A stretch of 64,000 nt of DNA from Ananas comosus (taxonomy: Eukaryota; Streptophyta; Magnoliopsida; Poales; Bromeliaceae), in contig NC_033645.1 in the NCBI RefSeq assembly GCF_001540865.1, positions 989,687-1,053,686 of the forward strand, in the 5' to 3' direction. The translations under genes and the position numbers were made by a program. This document shows, piece by piece, positions 46,714-57,616 of the stretch. Numbering within the stretch: position 1 is the stretch's first letter; each line of letters opens with the position of its first letter. The notes beneath the pieces were generated by a model. That model did no database searches. It saw nothing but the letters and a program-made list of their open reading frames with translations, and was not told the DNA's origin.

Positions 46714-48411
46714 GAATATCAATTTCTCTTCAAATAATAAAAAATTATAAAAAAAATAATATTAATTTTATATTAAAAATTTATATTTATTGTGATTTTT
46801 TTAAATTAATAAAATTTTTAAAAAATAATTTGAACTCTTTTTGTGTAAATTGAAAACTATAAATCAAAAAGTTATAATTTTAACTCTTTTTTAAAAAAAT
46901 TAAAAAAATACAAACTTTATGTAATATGATTAATACAAACTTTATATAATTTTTGTAATTATTTTTTAAAATATCAATTTCTCTTCAAATAATAAAAAAA
47001 TTATTAAAAATGTCTAATAAAAGAGTTTTTAAAAAGTTGGGTATAATTCTGTAAATTAAAAGTTATAAGTTAAATTTATAATTTAAAAAGAAATAATCTC
47101 TTTTTCTCAAAAAAAAATTTCTGAAAAAAAAAACTAGGAAAAGACATTCTTTAAAAACCTGGGCTGGCACGGCCAGAGGCCGGGACGGGCATACTACTCT
47201 GGCTAAACGGTCCGGAACGACCCAGCCCGAATTAATAAACGGGTTGGGCCGGGCCAACCCTTATCGAGAAATGGCCCGAAAAGTGTGGGCCGTTCCAGCC
47301 CGGCACGACCCACATTACATCCCTAACTACAATAGCAACGCGTTGGCTATTTTAGTGCCATATATTACCATACATGCACTTAAAGGAAGAAGTATATTTA
47401 CCGTGTCCTTTTTTTTTTGTTTTTTATGGTTAAAGAACATTTTTTGAAATGTGAAATTTGAAATTTCAAAATTTTAAATTTGGAATTTAAAATTAGAAAA
47501 TTTGAAATAAAAAAATTTAAATTTGAATTTCAAAATTTTGAAATCAAAAATTTGAAATTTAAAATTTTAAAATAAAAAACATAAAATTTTAAATTTTGAA
47601 ATAAAAAATTTAAAATTTAGAATTTAGAATTTATAATTTAGAATTTAGAATTTAGAGTTTAGAATTTAGAATTTGAAATTTAAAATTTAAAATTTAAAAT
47701 TTAAAAAATATATTTTAAAATTTAAATTTTGAAATTTGAAATTTGAACTATGAGATTAGAGATTTGAAATTTGAAATTTTGAAATTTAAAATTTATAACT
47801 TAAATTTTAAATTTTAAATTTTGAATTTTGAATTTTGAAATTTAAAATTTGAGATTTGAAATTTAAAATTTTAAAGTTAAATTTAAAATTTAAAGTTTGA
47901 AATTTGAAATTTGAAAATTAAAAATTTAAATTTAAATTTTGAATTTTAAATTTTGAAATTAAAAATTAAAATTTAAAATGAATTCCAAATTTAAAATTTG
48001 TTAATTAAAATGTACATTTTTTTATTTTTTTCAATTTTATTTTTAATTTTGTATCACTAATTTTATGAAATATGTATAGTTATTATCTTAATTATTCATG
48101 CCGAATGATGTAGAGCTGATTATTTTCATAGCAGACTCAAGAATGTGGTAGTTACAGGCATGCTTCTTTTTTAACAAGTAATTGCATACATCTTTAATTT
48201 CCTTTTGATAACTACAATTATTATTAATATATTTGTATTATTATGGAGCTAACTAATATATTAAGTTAAGATTTGAACTTAATCAATTTAACAGATAACA
48301 ATAAAGACTTTTTGTTTCTTTTTTAGGATTATGAAGTGTCTACAATGTCTATGCAAGCAGTTAAAAGGATATCTAGAATAAGGAAAATATAAAGGACGTA
48401 CCATATACACC
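46714..48411. other. Spacer without a gene
   Basis: 46720-47110 is AT-rich. 47157-47320 is a GC-rich patch with inverted GGCCCGGCAC/GGGTTGGGCCGGG-type motifs, related to 19240-19300. 47440-48000 is low-complexity AAATTT/TTTGAAA sequence like 25640-25910. From 48100 the shared 3' spacer starts again (GTCTACAATGTCTATGCAAG). Confidence 0.5.
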
Positions 48412-48538
48412 TTTTTTTTTCTTTTTTTTTTTTTTAAGAGACAGGTAGCATGCTACCCGCTTCGTTTATTTCATTTAGAAATAAACTTAGCTGGAAATAT
48501 GAATCAACAAGAATTCGAACTTGGGTCTCGGATACCAA
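48412..48538 (-). mobile_element. SINE copy 4 with 11-bp target duplication
   Basis: Perfect repeats CCATATACACC flank it at 48401-48411 and 48539-48549. On the minus strand it reads from the B-box (CCCAAGTTCGAATTCTTG) through the family body to GGTAGCATGCTACC and an A-tail. The 5' end is truncated. The paralogous spacer at about 57555 has the empty site. Confidence 0.85.
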
Positions 48539-48563
48539 CCATATACACCTTGTTGGACATTTG

Positions 48564-48586
48564 TAGTAGTAGTAGTAGTAATAGTA

Positions 48587-48619
<33 letters not shown>

Positions 48620-48632
48620 GAAGAAGAAGAAC
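48564..48632 (+). repeat. Trinucleotide microsatellite (TAG/TAA)n to (GAA)n
   Basis: GTAGTAGTAGTAATAG passes into (AAT)n and then AGAAGAAGAA. The equivalent position at 57585-57615 has only (AAT)n. Confidence 0.85.
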
Positions 48633-49359
48633 AAAACTAGAAGTAAATATAAAATTATGAAAAAAAACACTATTAGATATTCATTTTTTCCCACTGTAAA
48701 AGTTGTTGCTCTTGATAATTATTAGTTGTAATAAGAAATTTTCCACGCGCTTATTAATAAAATATGGTTAAAACTTTTCTAAATACCACAATAGAGAAAA
48801 TGATCGTGGAGGCTTTGTAATTATGAAATATAATTATGAAAAATTTTTAAAAGATTTTTTCAATTTCAATTTTAACTTTTTAACACTAATTTTATGAATT
48901 ATATATGATTATGATCTTTTCGGTTCTTTTCTAGGATTTTGCAGTGCCTACAATATAAACGCAAGCAAGTAAATGGACATCAAGAGTAAGTGAATACAAA
49001 GGAAAACATAAAGGATATACTATATATACAGCGCGTGTTAGACATTTGTAAAAATAATAACCATAATATGAGAACACAATTAAAAGTAAACAAAAAATTC
49101 ATTAAAAATAATAATACTAGAAAGTCAGCCTTTTTCCCAACAATAAATATTATTGCTATTGATAATTATTAGTTGTAATAAGTAATTTTCCATGAATTTA
49201 TTAAATAAAATGTGGTTAAAACTTTTCTAAATAAATCACAATAGAGAAAACAAAGGGACTTCAAATTTGCCCAAACTAAATTTTGCAATTGTGCATTGTA
49301 ATTATGTATTTAAATATAAAAATATTTATACATCGTTCTTTACTAGCTTAAATTTTGAA
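48633..49359 (+). repeat. Tandem pair of a spacer segment
   Basis: The GATAATTATTAGTTGTAATAAG plus GGTTAAAACTTTTCTAAATA segment occurs at 48700-48800 and again at 49150-49250, so the 3' spacer is internally duplicated here. Non-coding. Confidence 0.55.
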
Positions 49360-49990
49360 GTACAATAGTTGTTTCACTTAGTATCAGAGCTGGAGGTCCT
49401 GAGTTCGAGTCACTTCAGACTCCTCATATTATTAATTAATTTTCTTTCATTTAATTCAAATTCACATACGTCATGGGCCTAACAAAAACTCTCAAGTTCA
49501 GACGTGATGAGGAGTATTAAATGGTCAGACTTGAAGAGAGTGTTAAATATAAAAATATTTAAATACTAATTTCTATTAGTTTAAAATTTTAGAGAACAAT
49601 AATTGAGACTTTTTGTAGGTTCATGACATGCACGTGAATTAAATGAGAAAAAATTAATTAATAATGTTAAAAGTCAGGCGTGACTTGAACTCAGGATCTC
49701 CTACTCCAATATCATGTGAAACAACTGTTGTAATCTAAAAACTTAAGCTGTAATTAAGTTGTTACCGCTAATATATAAAAGTTTAAGCTGATAGAGAATG
49801 GTGTTTAAATATTTTATATTTAACACCCCTCCTCGTGTTTGGGCTCGAGAATTTTTGCTAGGCCAATAATGTGAACTGGAATTAAATGAGAGAAAATTAA
49901 TTAATAATGCTAGGAGGCAGGCGTGACTCGAATTCAGGACCTCCTTCTCCGATATTATATGAAACAACTGCTACACTCTAAAAATTAAAC
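49360..49990. repeat. Three tRNA-like repeats, one forward and two inverted
   Basis: Forward at 49369-49413: TATCAGAGCTGGAGGTCCTG then GAGTTCGAGTCAC. Inverse copies at 49677-49735 and 49921-49975 (GACTTGAACTCAGGATC; GACTCGAATTCAGGACC). Each pairs with a motif like GTTGTTTCACTTAG or its inverse. The core looks like a tRNA B-box and also like an initiator-tRNA primer site, so SINE and TRIM origins are both possible. Confidence 0.5.
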
Positions 49991-49999
49991 TAGTTAAAA

Positions 50000-50882
50000 A
50001 ATAGTACTTAATTATTTTTATATTAAAATGCATACATTAAACATGCAAATGGAGATGAGAAATCAATTTTTTCTTTCTTATTTCAACGAGGAGTACACAA
50101 TTATTTAAATTAAACGTAATGCATGCTCATGATAAACGTTTAAAATGTACACATGCCATGCTTATCAAATTATAATGGCATACAAAACAACAATAGAGAT
50201 GTGGACCAATTGGAATAATCGTACTCGATCTTTAATTTGTAACCAATTACCTTTGGAGCAAGGAAGTTATTTTCAATGATGGATCATCCGGATGTTCCAT
50301 CACCGACTGCTCGTGTCATCCAAATTGAATCTTATCGGCTGGGTCCAGAGATAACAAGTATTAAAATAATTTTTTTATTTCTAAAATTGCTTACTATTTT
50401 ATAATATACAAAAATTAAAGTAAAATTGTATTTGATTTATAATGTTGCTATTTTTAAAAATAATTTAAATTGTATTTGGTTAATTTTATGAAATATTTCT
50501 CAAGAATAATTTAAATTATGTTTGGTTAATTTCATGGAATAATAAAAGATAGTGAAAGAAATTAATGGTTGAATTTGTTATAAAATATAATTTAATAAAA
50601 ATAATTTATTATGAAATAAACTATTTTTTTTCAAACTCTACTACAACTTAAATTTAATAAAAATAGTGTATTATAATATCTAAGTATACCTTATTATAAT
50701 ATTTAAGTACAATTATTTATTATAATATGTAATATATTATATTTATATAATTTACTTTAATTTAATTTAGAATATTAATAAAGTTTGGAATTAAACCTTT
50801 GAATAGCACTATTCCATAAAAAAGTTGGAAGAGTTAATTTCAAGCTATTACGGGATAAATAGAAATAGTTAGGTTTGACGGA
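50000..50882 (+). repeat. Duplicated spacer, no gene
   Basis: Parallels 22850-23330 and 38010-39000 (CATTAAACATGCAAATGGAG; GGATGTTCCATCACCG). It ends at the MITE. Confidence 0.55.
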
Positions 50883-50891
50883 AATATTTTA

Positions 50892-51248
50892 GGGAAAACT
50901 TCAAAAACACCCCCTGTGGTTTCATAGTTTTTCACTTTGCCCCCCGGTGGTTTAAAATGTATTAATTTGCCCCCCTGTGGTTTTTTTTTTCTCTTTTTCT
51001 TATCAAATTTTATTATTTTTTTTTCTTAAATCAGTGATAAAATTAAAATTAAAGGGTACTAAAGTGAATATTTGATAAATCTAGATGGGTATCTGAAGTT
51101 TTTTGTATATAATTTAATGAAATATTAACAAAAAAGCTACCGAAAAGATAAAAACGAAACCACAGGGGTGCTATTTGATACATTTTAAACCACAGGGGGG
51201 CAAAGTGAGAAACGACGAAACCACAGGGGGTGTTTTTGAAGTTTTCCC
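50892..51248. mobile_element. Mutator-like MITE, reference copy of the GTGGTTT family
   Basis: Ends GGGAAAACTTC and GAAGTTTTCCC are perfect inverses. 9-bp target duplications AATATTTTA are perfect (50883-50891 and 51249-51257). The arms extend about 90 bp with GTGGTTTAAAATGTAT-type motifs. It is 357 bp with no transposase. The 9-bp duplication places it with Mutator. Confidence 0.9.
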
Positions 51249-51504
51249 AATATTTTATCTTGGGCAAAAAAATATTCCATTTGGCAAAATAGCGAGTATA
51301 ACTTTCATTATTCCGGTTTTATTCTCAAACCAAATGGGGTCAATATGAATTGTGTTTCATAACTTTTCAAAATTATTTTCTAGTTCATCAAGCAGTCTTA
51401 AAATAAACGATCGAAATTAAACAAGTCTTTAAAAATAGATGTTAGATTGGATTTTTTACTTTTAAAAATAAAGTTGTTCATTTTAATCTAAATAGTTAAA
51501 ATAT

Positions 51505-52142
51505 GGCTAAATTACAGAAAACCCCCCGTAATAACCCGCTTTTTCACTTTCCGCCCTGACATTTAAAAATCTACACTTTGCCCCTTTGTAAAATAAAAAA
51601 TGTTCACAGGGGGTTACGGTGTGTAAAATGACCGTTTTGCCCCTCGCCATTTTCGTCTTCTTCCTCATCTTCCTTAGCCGCCCCTTCGATCGGCCACGAT
51701 TCCCACCTCAATCGACCACGATTTCTCTCCATTTCTTTCTCCATCTGCTCCCCTTCTCCTCCTGCACCGTCGCCGCCACTCGATTTCGGGGACAGTAGAG
51801 AGGAAACCAAGGTGGGTGTTGATGGAGAGGTAGGCAGGGACAACGAGGGCGATGGCGAGGCAGCGGAGGAGGACGAAGGCGATGTGGGCGAGGGCGAAGC
51901 GGTGGAGGACGGCGAGGCGGCTAGGTGGCAAGGCTGCGAAGCGGCGAGTCGGAGGGAGCGAAGCAACAAAGAAGAGGCGGAGGGGTATTTTCGGCATAAA
52001 AAAATATTTTATAACAGAACCCTAACGGTAGGGGGTGAAGTGCACATTTTTCATTTTACAAGGGGGCAAAGTATAGGTCTTTAAATGTCAGGGGAAAAGT
52101 AAAAAAGCGGATTATTACAGGTGGATTTTCTGTAATTTAGCC
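51505..52142. mobile_element. Pack-MULE-like element with GC-rich interior
   Basis: TIRs of about 95 bp (GGCTAAATTACAGAAAA and its inverse). Perfect 9-bp duplications TTAAAATAT at 51496-51504 and 52143-52151. The paralogous spacer at about 39270 lacks it. The interior (51640-51990) is GC-rich with overlapping open frames on both strands: a Ser/Pro-rich and acidic one, and one with a possible membrane stretch. I do not recognise the source gene. Confidence 0.85.
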
Positions 52143-52384
52143 TTAAAATATTTTTTTATTAAAAAATCAACCATTTGTATCATGCTCTACCTTTAAACGG
52201 GAAAACGTATTATGTAAGCCGTTCAAATTATTCAATTTTGAGATCACTTGATACTTTGAGATAAATAATGTTGAAAAATTAGAATATTTGATTTATAGTG
52301 AGGCTAGAATCCTATTGATAGTATTCTAGATGGTTCGAATGCTATGGATAATAGCAAAATGGTTGCTACTATCAATTTTTTTAC

Positions 52385-52521
52385 TGTAATGCCCGACTTT
52401 CCTCGGAGGTCACTCATTCTAGTACTCCTCCAACTCTAAGCTCGTTTAACTCTCTTAATTCCTTGGGTCTAACAATCGTCCCAGATATTATAGTAAAGTT
52501 GAAAAATTTAGCTCTACTATA

Positions 52522-52578
<57 letters not shown>

Positions 52579-54276
52579 CANACATCCCCTCAGCTCTTTA
52601 AGCTCCAATGTTCTTGTCAAAACGCAAACACACTTACAAGTATCAGGGGATTTGAGACTTCGCTAGTCCTAGCATATCTTGTGGGCAGTCGCGCTCCAAC
52701 CATGCACAATAGTCATCAATGGGTACGGATAACCAAAATTTTATCCGAATCCGAACCCGAATGGAGCGAATTTATCCGATACTAAATAGATATGGCTTCG
52801 GATATAGATATCAAAAATAAAAATCCGACGGATATAGATACGGATATGGATTTTGACTGTACCTAACCCGAACCGATCCGAACCCAAATTTATTTTACAT
52901 TATATATAATATGTATATAAAAATTTGATATTATATTTGAATTTATATTTTAAAATTTTAAATTTAATATAATATATTTTGAAATATTGAAAAGAGAAAT
53001 AATTATTTCGGTTTTGGATTTTCGGGTTCGGATTCGGATTCGGATTCGGGTTCGGGTTTCGAATTTTTGGTCGGGTTCGGGCTTGGATATGAATTTTTAA
53101 AATCTGTTAGGTTCGGGTTCGGGTTCGGGTTTGGGTTTCGGGTTTGAAGTTGGATTCAGGTTCGCGTTTGGGTTCGGGTTCGGGTTTGGGTTTCGGGTTT
53201 GGAGTTAGATTCAGGTTCGGGTTTTTGAAAATCAGCCCCGAATCCGACCCGTTGACATCCCTACTCTTGCCTACTGTATGACTGTGGTCCAACCGAGACT
53301 CATCTCATACTTCGGCTGATGATTGGCCCTGATACCAATTGTGATGCCCTACTTTTCAAATAGTCACCAATTTTAGGATTACTCTAGCCCTAAACATGCT
53401 CAATTTTCTTAATCTCTTGAAGTTGGTTACCGTCCAAAATACTATAACTAAGTTAATAGTCCTACTATCCCTTATAGATATTGAAAAATCTTTCTAATCT
53501 TGTAGTAAATTTTTTTAATAAAAGTAATTCAAAAGTTTGATTTCAATTTTAGAAAAATTTTGAAAAAAAATTAAATAGTAAATATGGTAGAGAAAGGGAT
53601 TTAAAAATGCCTGTGAATCGAGACGTGTAGAGCACAGTTCTAAAAGCGAAATTGTCTCTCAACATGCGAGGTTTTCTGATAATTACTTCTAACGATACAA
53701 CGTTCACGTTTCACCCTATCGGCATGCTTTTGAGGTGGCGAAAGATAAACCCAATAAGTTTTAAATCGAGCAAAATATTAGAAAATGAAAATCAGCACAA
53801 AATATCAATGGCGAGAAACAGAAGAAGGCGAGGAAGAGAATAGGATTTTTGCTCTCAGGTAAGCCCAAATTCAGGTTGAACTCATGCAATCTACTCCAAT
53901 ATATATTTAAGGCAAAAACCTTGCTTCAACGTGTCCGTGTTGCATAAGATAAGCCTACAAAGTTTGTAATATACGGAATATGGGTTAAAATACGGATTAG
54001 GGCTCCCAAACAAATAAAGATAAAATAAAAAGTAAAAATAAAATAAAATAATTAGGGTGATTGGACCGTGCGCGCCGCCGCCGCCCGGCCGGCTCGTGCC
54101 GTGCGTGTGTTTAGTCGAGAATATAACTCTCATTTTCTTCCAAATAACTAACTTCTCCCAAACAAGACCCATTAAGTATTGGGTTGCCCAAAAAGCTTAA
54201 TAAATTTTAAATCACCAAAAGACTCCAAATGAAATCTAACAATGTATAAATTTTTTCAAATTCTGAAATCGTCACA
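52385..54276 (-). mobile_element. TRIM-like or small LTR element on the minus strand
   Basis: 53340-54276 has LTR form: TGTGATGCCC at the left and CGTCACA at the right. Adjacent at 53325-53339, read on the minus strand, is TTGGTATCAGGGCC, one mismatch from the usual initiator-tRNA primer site. A second LTR-like start (TGTAATGCCCGAC) lies at 52385. Between them there is no coding domain. A (TA)n tract and a single N (52581) damage the left LTR. Pieces of the same LTR occur at 35103-35640 and 39514-39900. Confidence 0.55.
52711..53263. mobile_element. Element with TTCGGG hexamer repeats inserted in the TRIM-like element
   Basis: The left CATCAATGGGTACGG is an approximate inverse of the right CCGACCCGTTGACATCCCTA. 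The interior at 53015-53240 is dominated by permutations of GGGTTCGGGTTC, GGATTCGG and GGGTTTCGG. The parallel stretch at 39740-39790 lacks it. Non-coding. Confidence 0.5.
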
Positions 54277-55009
54277 TTGGCCCTTTGATCAACAGGGTCT
54301 AAAGTTTAGACTTTAGGGGTGTACTATTACAAAAAATAATGGAGAGCTAAAAATTTAATAGTAGCAATCACTTACTATTGTTAATAATTTTCTAACCCAA
54401 CTCTCTCTTTATATATTTTTGTCGGACAAACTGTCTTTCTATATAGACCATCTCGACTACTATTTTGCAATTAATGTTTTTTTTTGTTTTTCTGTTGTAT
54501 TTTTTTTGAATTTTTATTGAATTCAAACTCATTTGTTCAGCATCTTACTAATGATTTCTTGGATCCAGGTACAATGTTTGGTTCCAATCACTGCATATGG
54601 CACTTACTTTCCAAGTAATTGGTCTCAAATTCTAAGCGCTGCTTCAAACATCATCTACATTAGTAAGAGCCTGAACTTACTCAAAATGTAAATAAGTAAA
54701 ATAAAAATAAAAATAAATTATTGCGAGGACGGCATTTCAACAGTGGAGTGGAGAGGCGAATTTGTGATCCCAAAAAAAAAATGAAGAAAGGCTTAATATG
54801 ATGTTGAAATTTGGACAAAAAAAACGTTTTTACTTGGAGCAGCTGTTTAAAATTTAGATAGGAAGTGAATTATACGGCTTCCTAAAATGATCTAAACGAG
54901 AATGCACCGCGGAGCTCCCTCACCAAATCTCATGTACCTTTCAAGCGTCTTTTTTCTATAAATAGCGATCCTCCCCTCCTACCATTCGCCACATCAAAAG
55001 AAAATAAAA
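54277..55009 (+). promoter_or_regulatory. 5' flank and core promoter of chitinase copy 4
   Basis: Shares CAGCATCTTACTAATGATTTC, GCATTTCAACAGTGGAGTG and CATTCGCCACATCAAAAG with copies 2, D and 5. TATAAATA lies at 54957-54964, 53 nt before the ATG. The leader is A-rich and about 25 nt long by inference. Confidence 0.65.
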
Positions 55010-56252
55010 ATGAAGCTCTCTGTCTTCACTATCTTACTCGTCTCAGTCACCGCCTCGCTGCATGGCGCCCTTGGCGCCGAGCAGTGCGGCATCCAGGCCG
55101 GAGGCGCCCTGTGCCCCAACGGCCTTTGCTGCAGCAAGTGGGGCTTCTGCGGAGACACTCTCCCTTTCTGCGGCGACGGCTGTCAGAGCCAGTGTTCCCA
55201 GCCCTCCCCGCCACCGCCTTCCCCGCCCTCACCGCCGCCTTCCCCTCCTTCCCCGCCCTCGCCGGGCGGCGACGGAGTCGCATCGATCATCTCTCCCGCT
55301 CTGTTCGACGAGCTGCTGTTGCACCGCAATGACGCCGTCTGCCCGGCCCGCGGGTTCTACCGGTACGAAGACTTCATCGCGGCCGCCAACGCATTCGTGG
55401 GTTTCGGGACGACGGGGGACCTCGACACCCGCAAGCGGGAGATCGCGGCGTTCTTGGCGCAGACGTCGCACGAGACCACCGGTATGTTCTTATATAATTT
55501 ATGTGGATTGAATTGAACTAGCACGATAAATGATCAAAATGACTGACATATATGGTATGCATGCGGACGTAATTACGCAGGCGGGTGGCCGACCGCCCCG
55601 GACTACTGCGTTCAGAACACGCAGTGGCCGTGCGCACCCGGGAAGAAGTACTTCGGCCGTGGGCCAATTCAACTCTCTTAGTATGTACAGTAGTTATGCT
55701 TTTGAACTTTTAATAATGTGTCGATATTTTGTTAGTCCATACGCAGATAACATGCGCAGACACAAAGTCGATAGATATTTATTTTTTTGATAATGAAACT
55801 ACTTTTTGACTTCAATTGAATTTTAGTCATGTTCTAATAGATGTTTTGACTCCAATTATTGCAGCAACTACAACTACGGCCCGGCGGGGGAAGCCCTCGG
55901 AGTGGACCTGCTCAACAACCCGGACTTGGTGGCGAAGGACCCGACGATCTCGTTCGAGACCGCACTCTGGTTCTGGATGACCCCTCAGTCGCCCAAGCCG
56001 TCGTGCCACGACGTGATCACCGATCGCTGGACCCCCTCCGCCGCCGACGTATCGGCCGGTCGGCTTCCCGGGTACGGAGTCATCACCAACATCATCAACG
56101 GCGGGCTCGAATGCGGGATCGGACCCGACAGCCGCGTCGCGGATCGGATCGGGTTCTACAAGAGATATTGTGACATTCTCGAAGTCAGCTATGGGGATAA
56201 CTTGGACTGCTACAATCAGAGGCCCTTTAATTGGGGTAGAGCCGTGGAATAA
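55010..56252 (+). CDS. Class I chitinase copy 4, proline hinge, lacking 18 codons with a catalytic Glu
   Basis: Exons 55010-55481, 55581-55680 and 55865-56252 join in frame to 319 residues; introns are 99 and 184 nt. Signal peptide 1-23; hevein domain 24-62 with eight Cys (aromatics SKWGFC and PFC, so Phe replaces Tyr at one site); proline-rich hinge of about 27 residues; GH19 domain. HETTGGW with E155 is intact. Exon 2 is 100 nt instead of 154: after GGWPTAP it jumps straight to DYCVQ. The lost 18 codons include the second catalytic Glu (barley E89) and the Cys that normally pairs with the one in VCPARG. The frame and splice sites survive, so a stable transcript is possible, but hydrolysis is not expected. 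The C-terminal tail NWGRAVE could be a vacuolar propeptide (inference). Confidence 0.9.
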
Positions 56253-56323
56253 GCTTAGTTAATGAGGCCGCTTTATTATGATAAATAATCTCCTGCTGGA
56301 GAAAAGAATGTAATGAACAAGAC
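56253..56323 (+). terminator. Truncated 3' UTR of copy 4
   Basis: It matches the copy 5 3' UTR up to GTAATGAACAAGAC. It is then replaced by a TIR element. The AATAAAAGAAGCAG signal found after copies 2 and 5 is missing, so polyadenylation must use element sequence or upstream AATAAT. Confidence 0.55.
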
Positions 56324-57016
56324 GCGCGTTTGGTTTGAGTTACCTGTAATCCTGCCAGGACTACTGTATTTGGTTCATTCGCTATGTAATCTAATCGTTA
56401 ATATAGCATTACAAATCGAGCAGGATTACACTGAAAATATTAACGGAAGAGAGGTCGTGTATTTTGCATTACTGAAAATCGGTAATACTATATATTATGT
56501 AAAATGATAATTTTATCCTCCACCAACCCCAAACTCAATTAATAGCATTGTTTTCATTTCTCTCTCACGCCCTCCCCGCTCTCTCTCGCATGCCGCTCTC
56601 TCTCGTTCTCTCTCTCGCGCGTGCGCACGAACACCTATCATCTTCTATTGCGTCGTCCTCTCACATCACGATCTCCTTCCCTCCATTCGCCATTTCCGCA
56701 TACATTTTTAATCACTTCTTCATTATGTATAATGCTATTTTTTTTATTTATTCTTTTATGGATTGAAATTAATTTTTTGTAACATTAATTTTTTTCATAT
56801 TTGGTTTTTTTATTTTATTACTTATTAATATAATTAATTTGCTAGTGCAAATTATATTTTAGTAAAAAATAATATTCAAATGACCACAACAAGAGCAATT
56901 TTGTAAAAAATAATATTTTTATGTCAGGATTACTAAATTTTATAGATTGAACCAAACGTAGTAATACTATAAATACTGCAATCCAGTATTACATTACTGC
57001 ATTAAACCAAACGCGC
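56324..57016. mobile_element. TIR element in the 3' UTR of copy 4
   Basis: GCGCGTTTGGTTT at the left and AAACCAAACGCGC at the right are perfect inverses. Paired TAATCCTG... / ...CAGTATTAC motifs lie inside. It starts 72 nt after the copy 4 stop. No clear target duplication. The GC-rich patch at 56560-56720 is an inverted relative of 44930-45045. Confidence 0.65.
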
Positions 57017-57582
57017 TAATGCTATAAATATTTAAATTTTTTAACAAATATATATAATTTTTAATTTTTTTGAAAAAAAAGAAATTGATAGTGTTTTTGG
57101 TCCAATAGACCAAAATTGTTTGGTCTATTGGACTAAACACCTCCTCCCAAAATCTGCCATATTTTTAAATCCTTCGGTACCCTCGTCATTTCTGTCATTC
57201 ACTGCCTCGGCCATGGCCTCATCACTTCCGTCTGCTCCGCCTTCATCTGCGCCTGCTCTTCTTCCTCCGCCTCTTGCGCCGACGTTGGTTTGATTCCTAA
57301 CAAAATTAACTTTTTTGATAATTTATTTTTAAATTTTATGAAAAATTAGTATTTTTATTTTTTTAAAAAATTTAGAAAAAAAATAAAAATATTAATTTAC
57401 CACGAAATTTGAAAATAATTTTTAAAAAAAATCTAATTTTTTTGAAATCAATCAGACGAAAAACTGAAAAAAAAATTTCGTGAAAATTTTTTTCTTCGCT
57501 TTTTTGACGAGTCAAACACCTGCTAAGTGGATACCAAGGAAGATATAAAGGACGTACCATATATACCATTTGAGATATTTAT

Positions 57583-57616
<34 letters not shown>

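Noticed and set aside
53015..53240. Interstitial telomere repeat
   Set aside because: The unit is TTCGGG/TTCGGA, not TTTAGGG.
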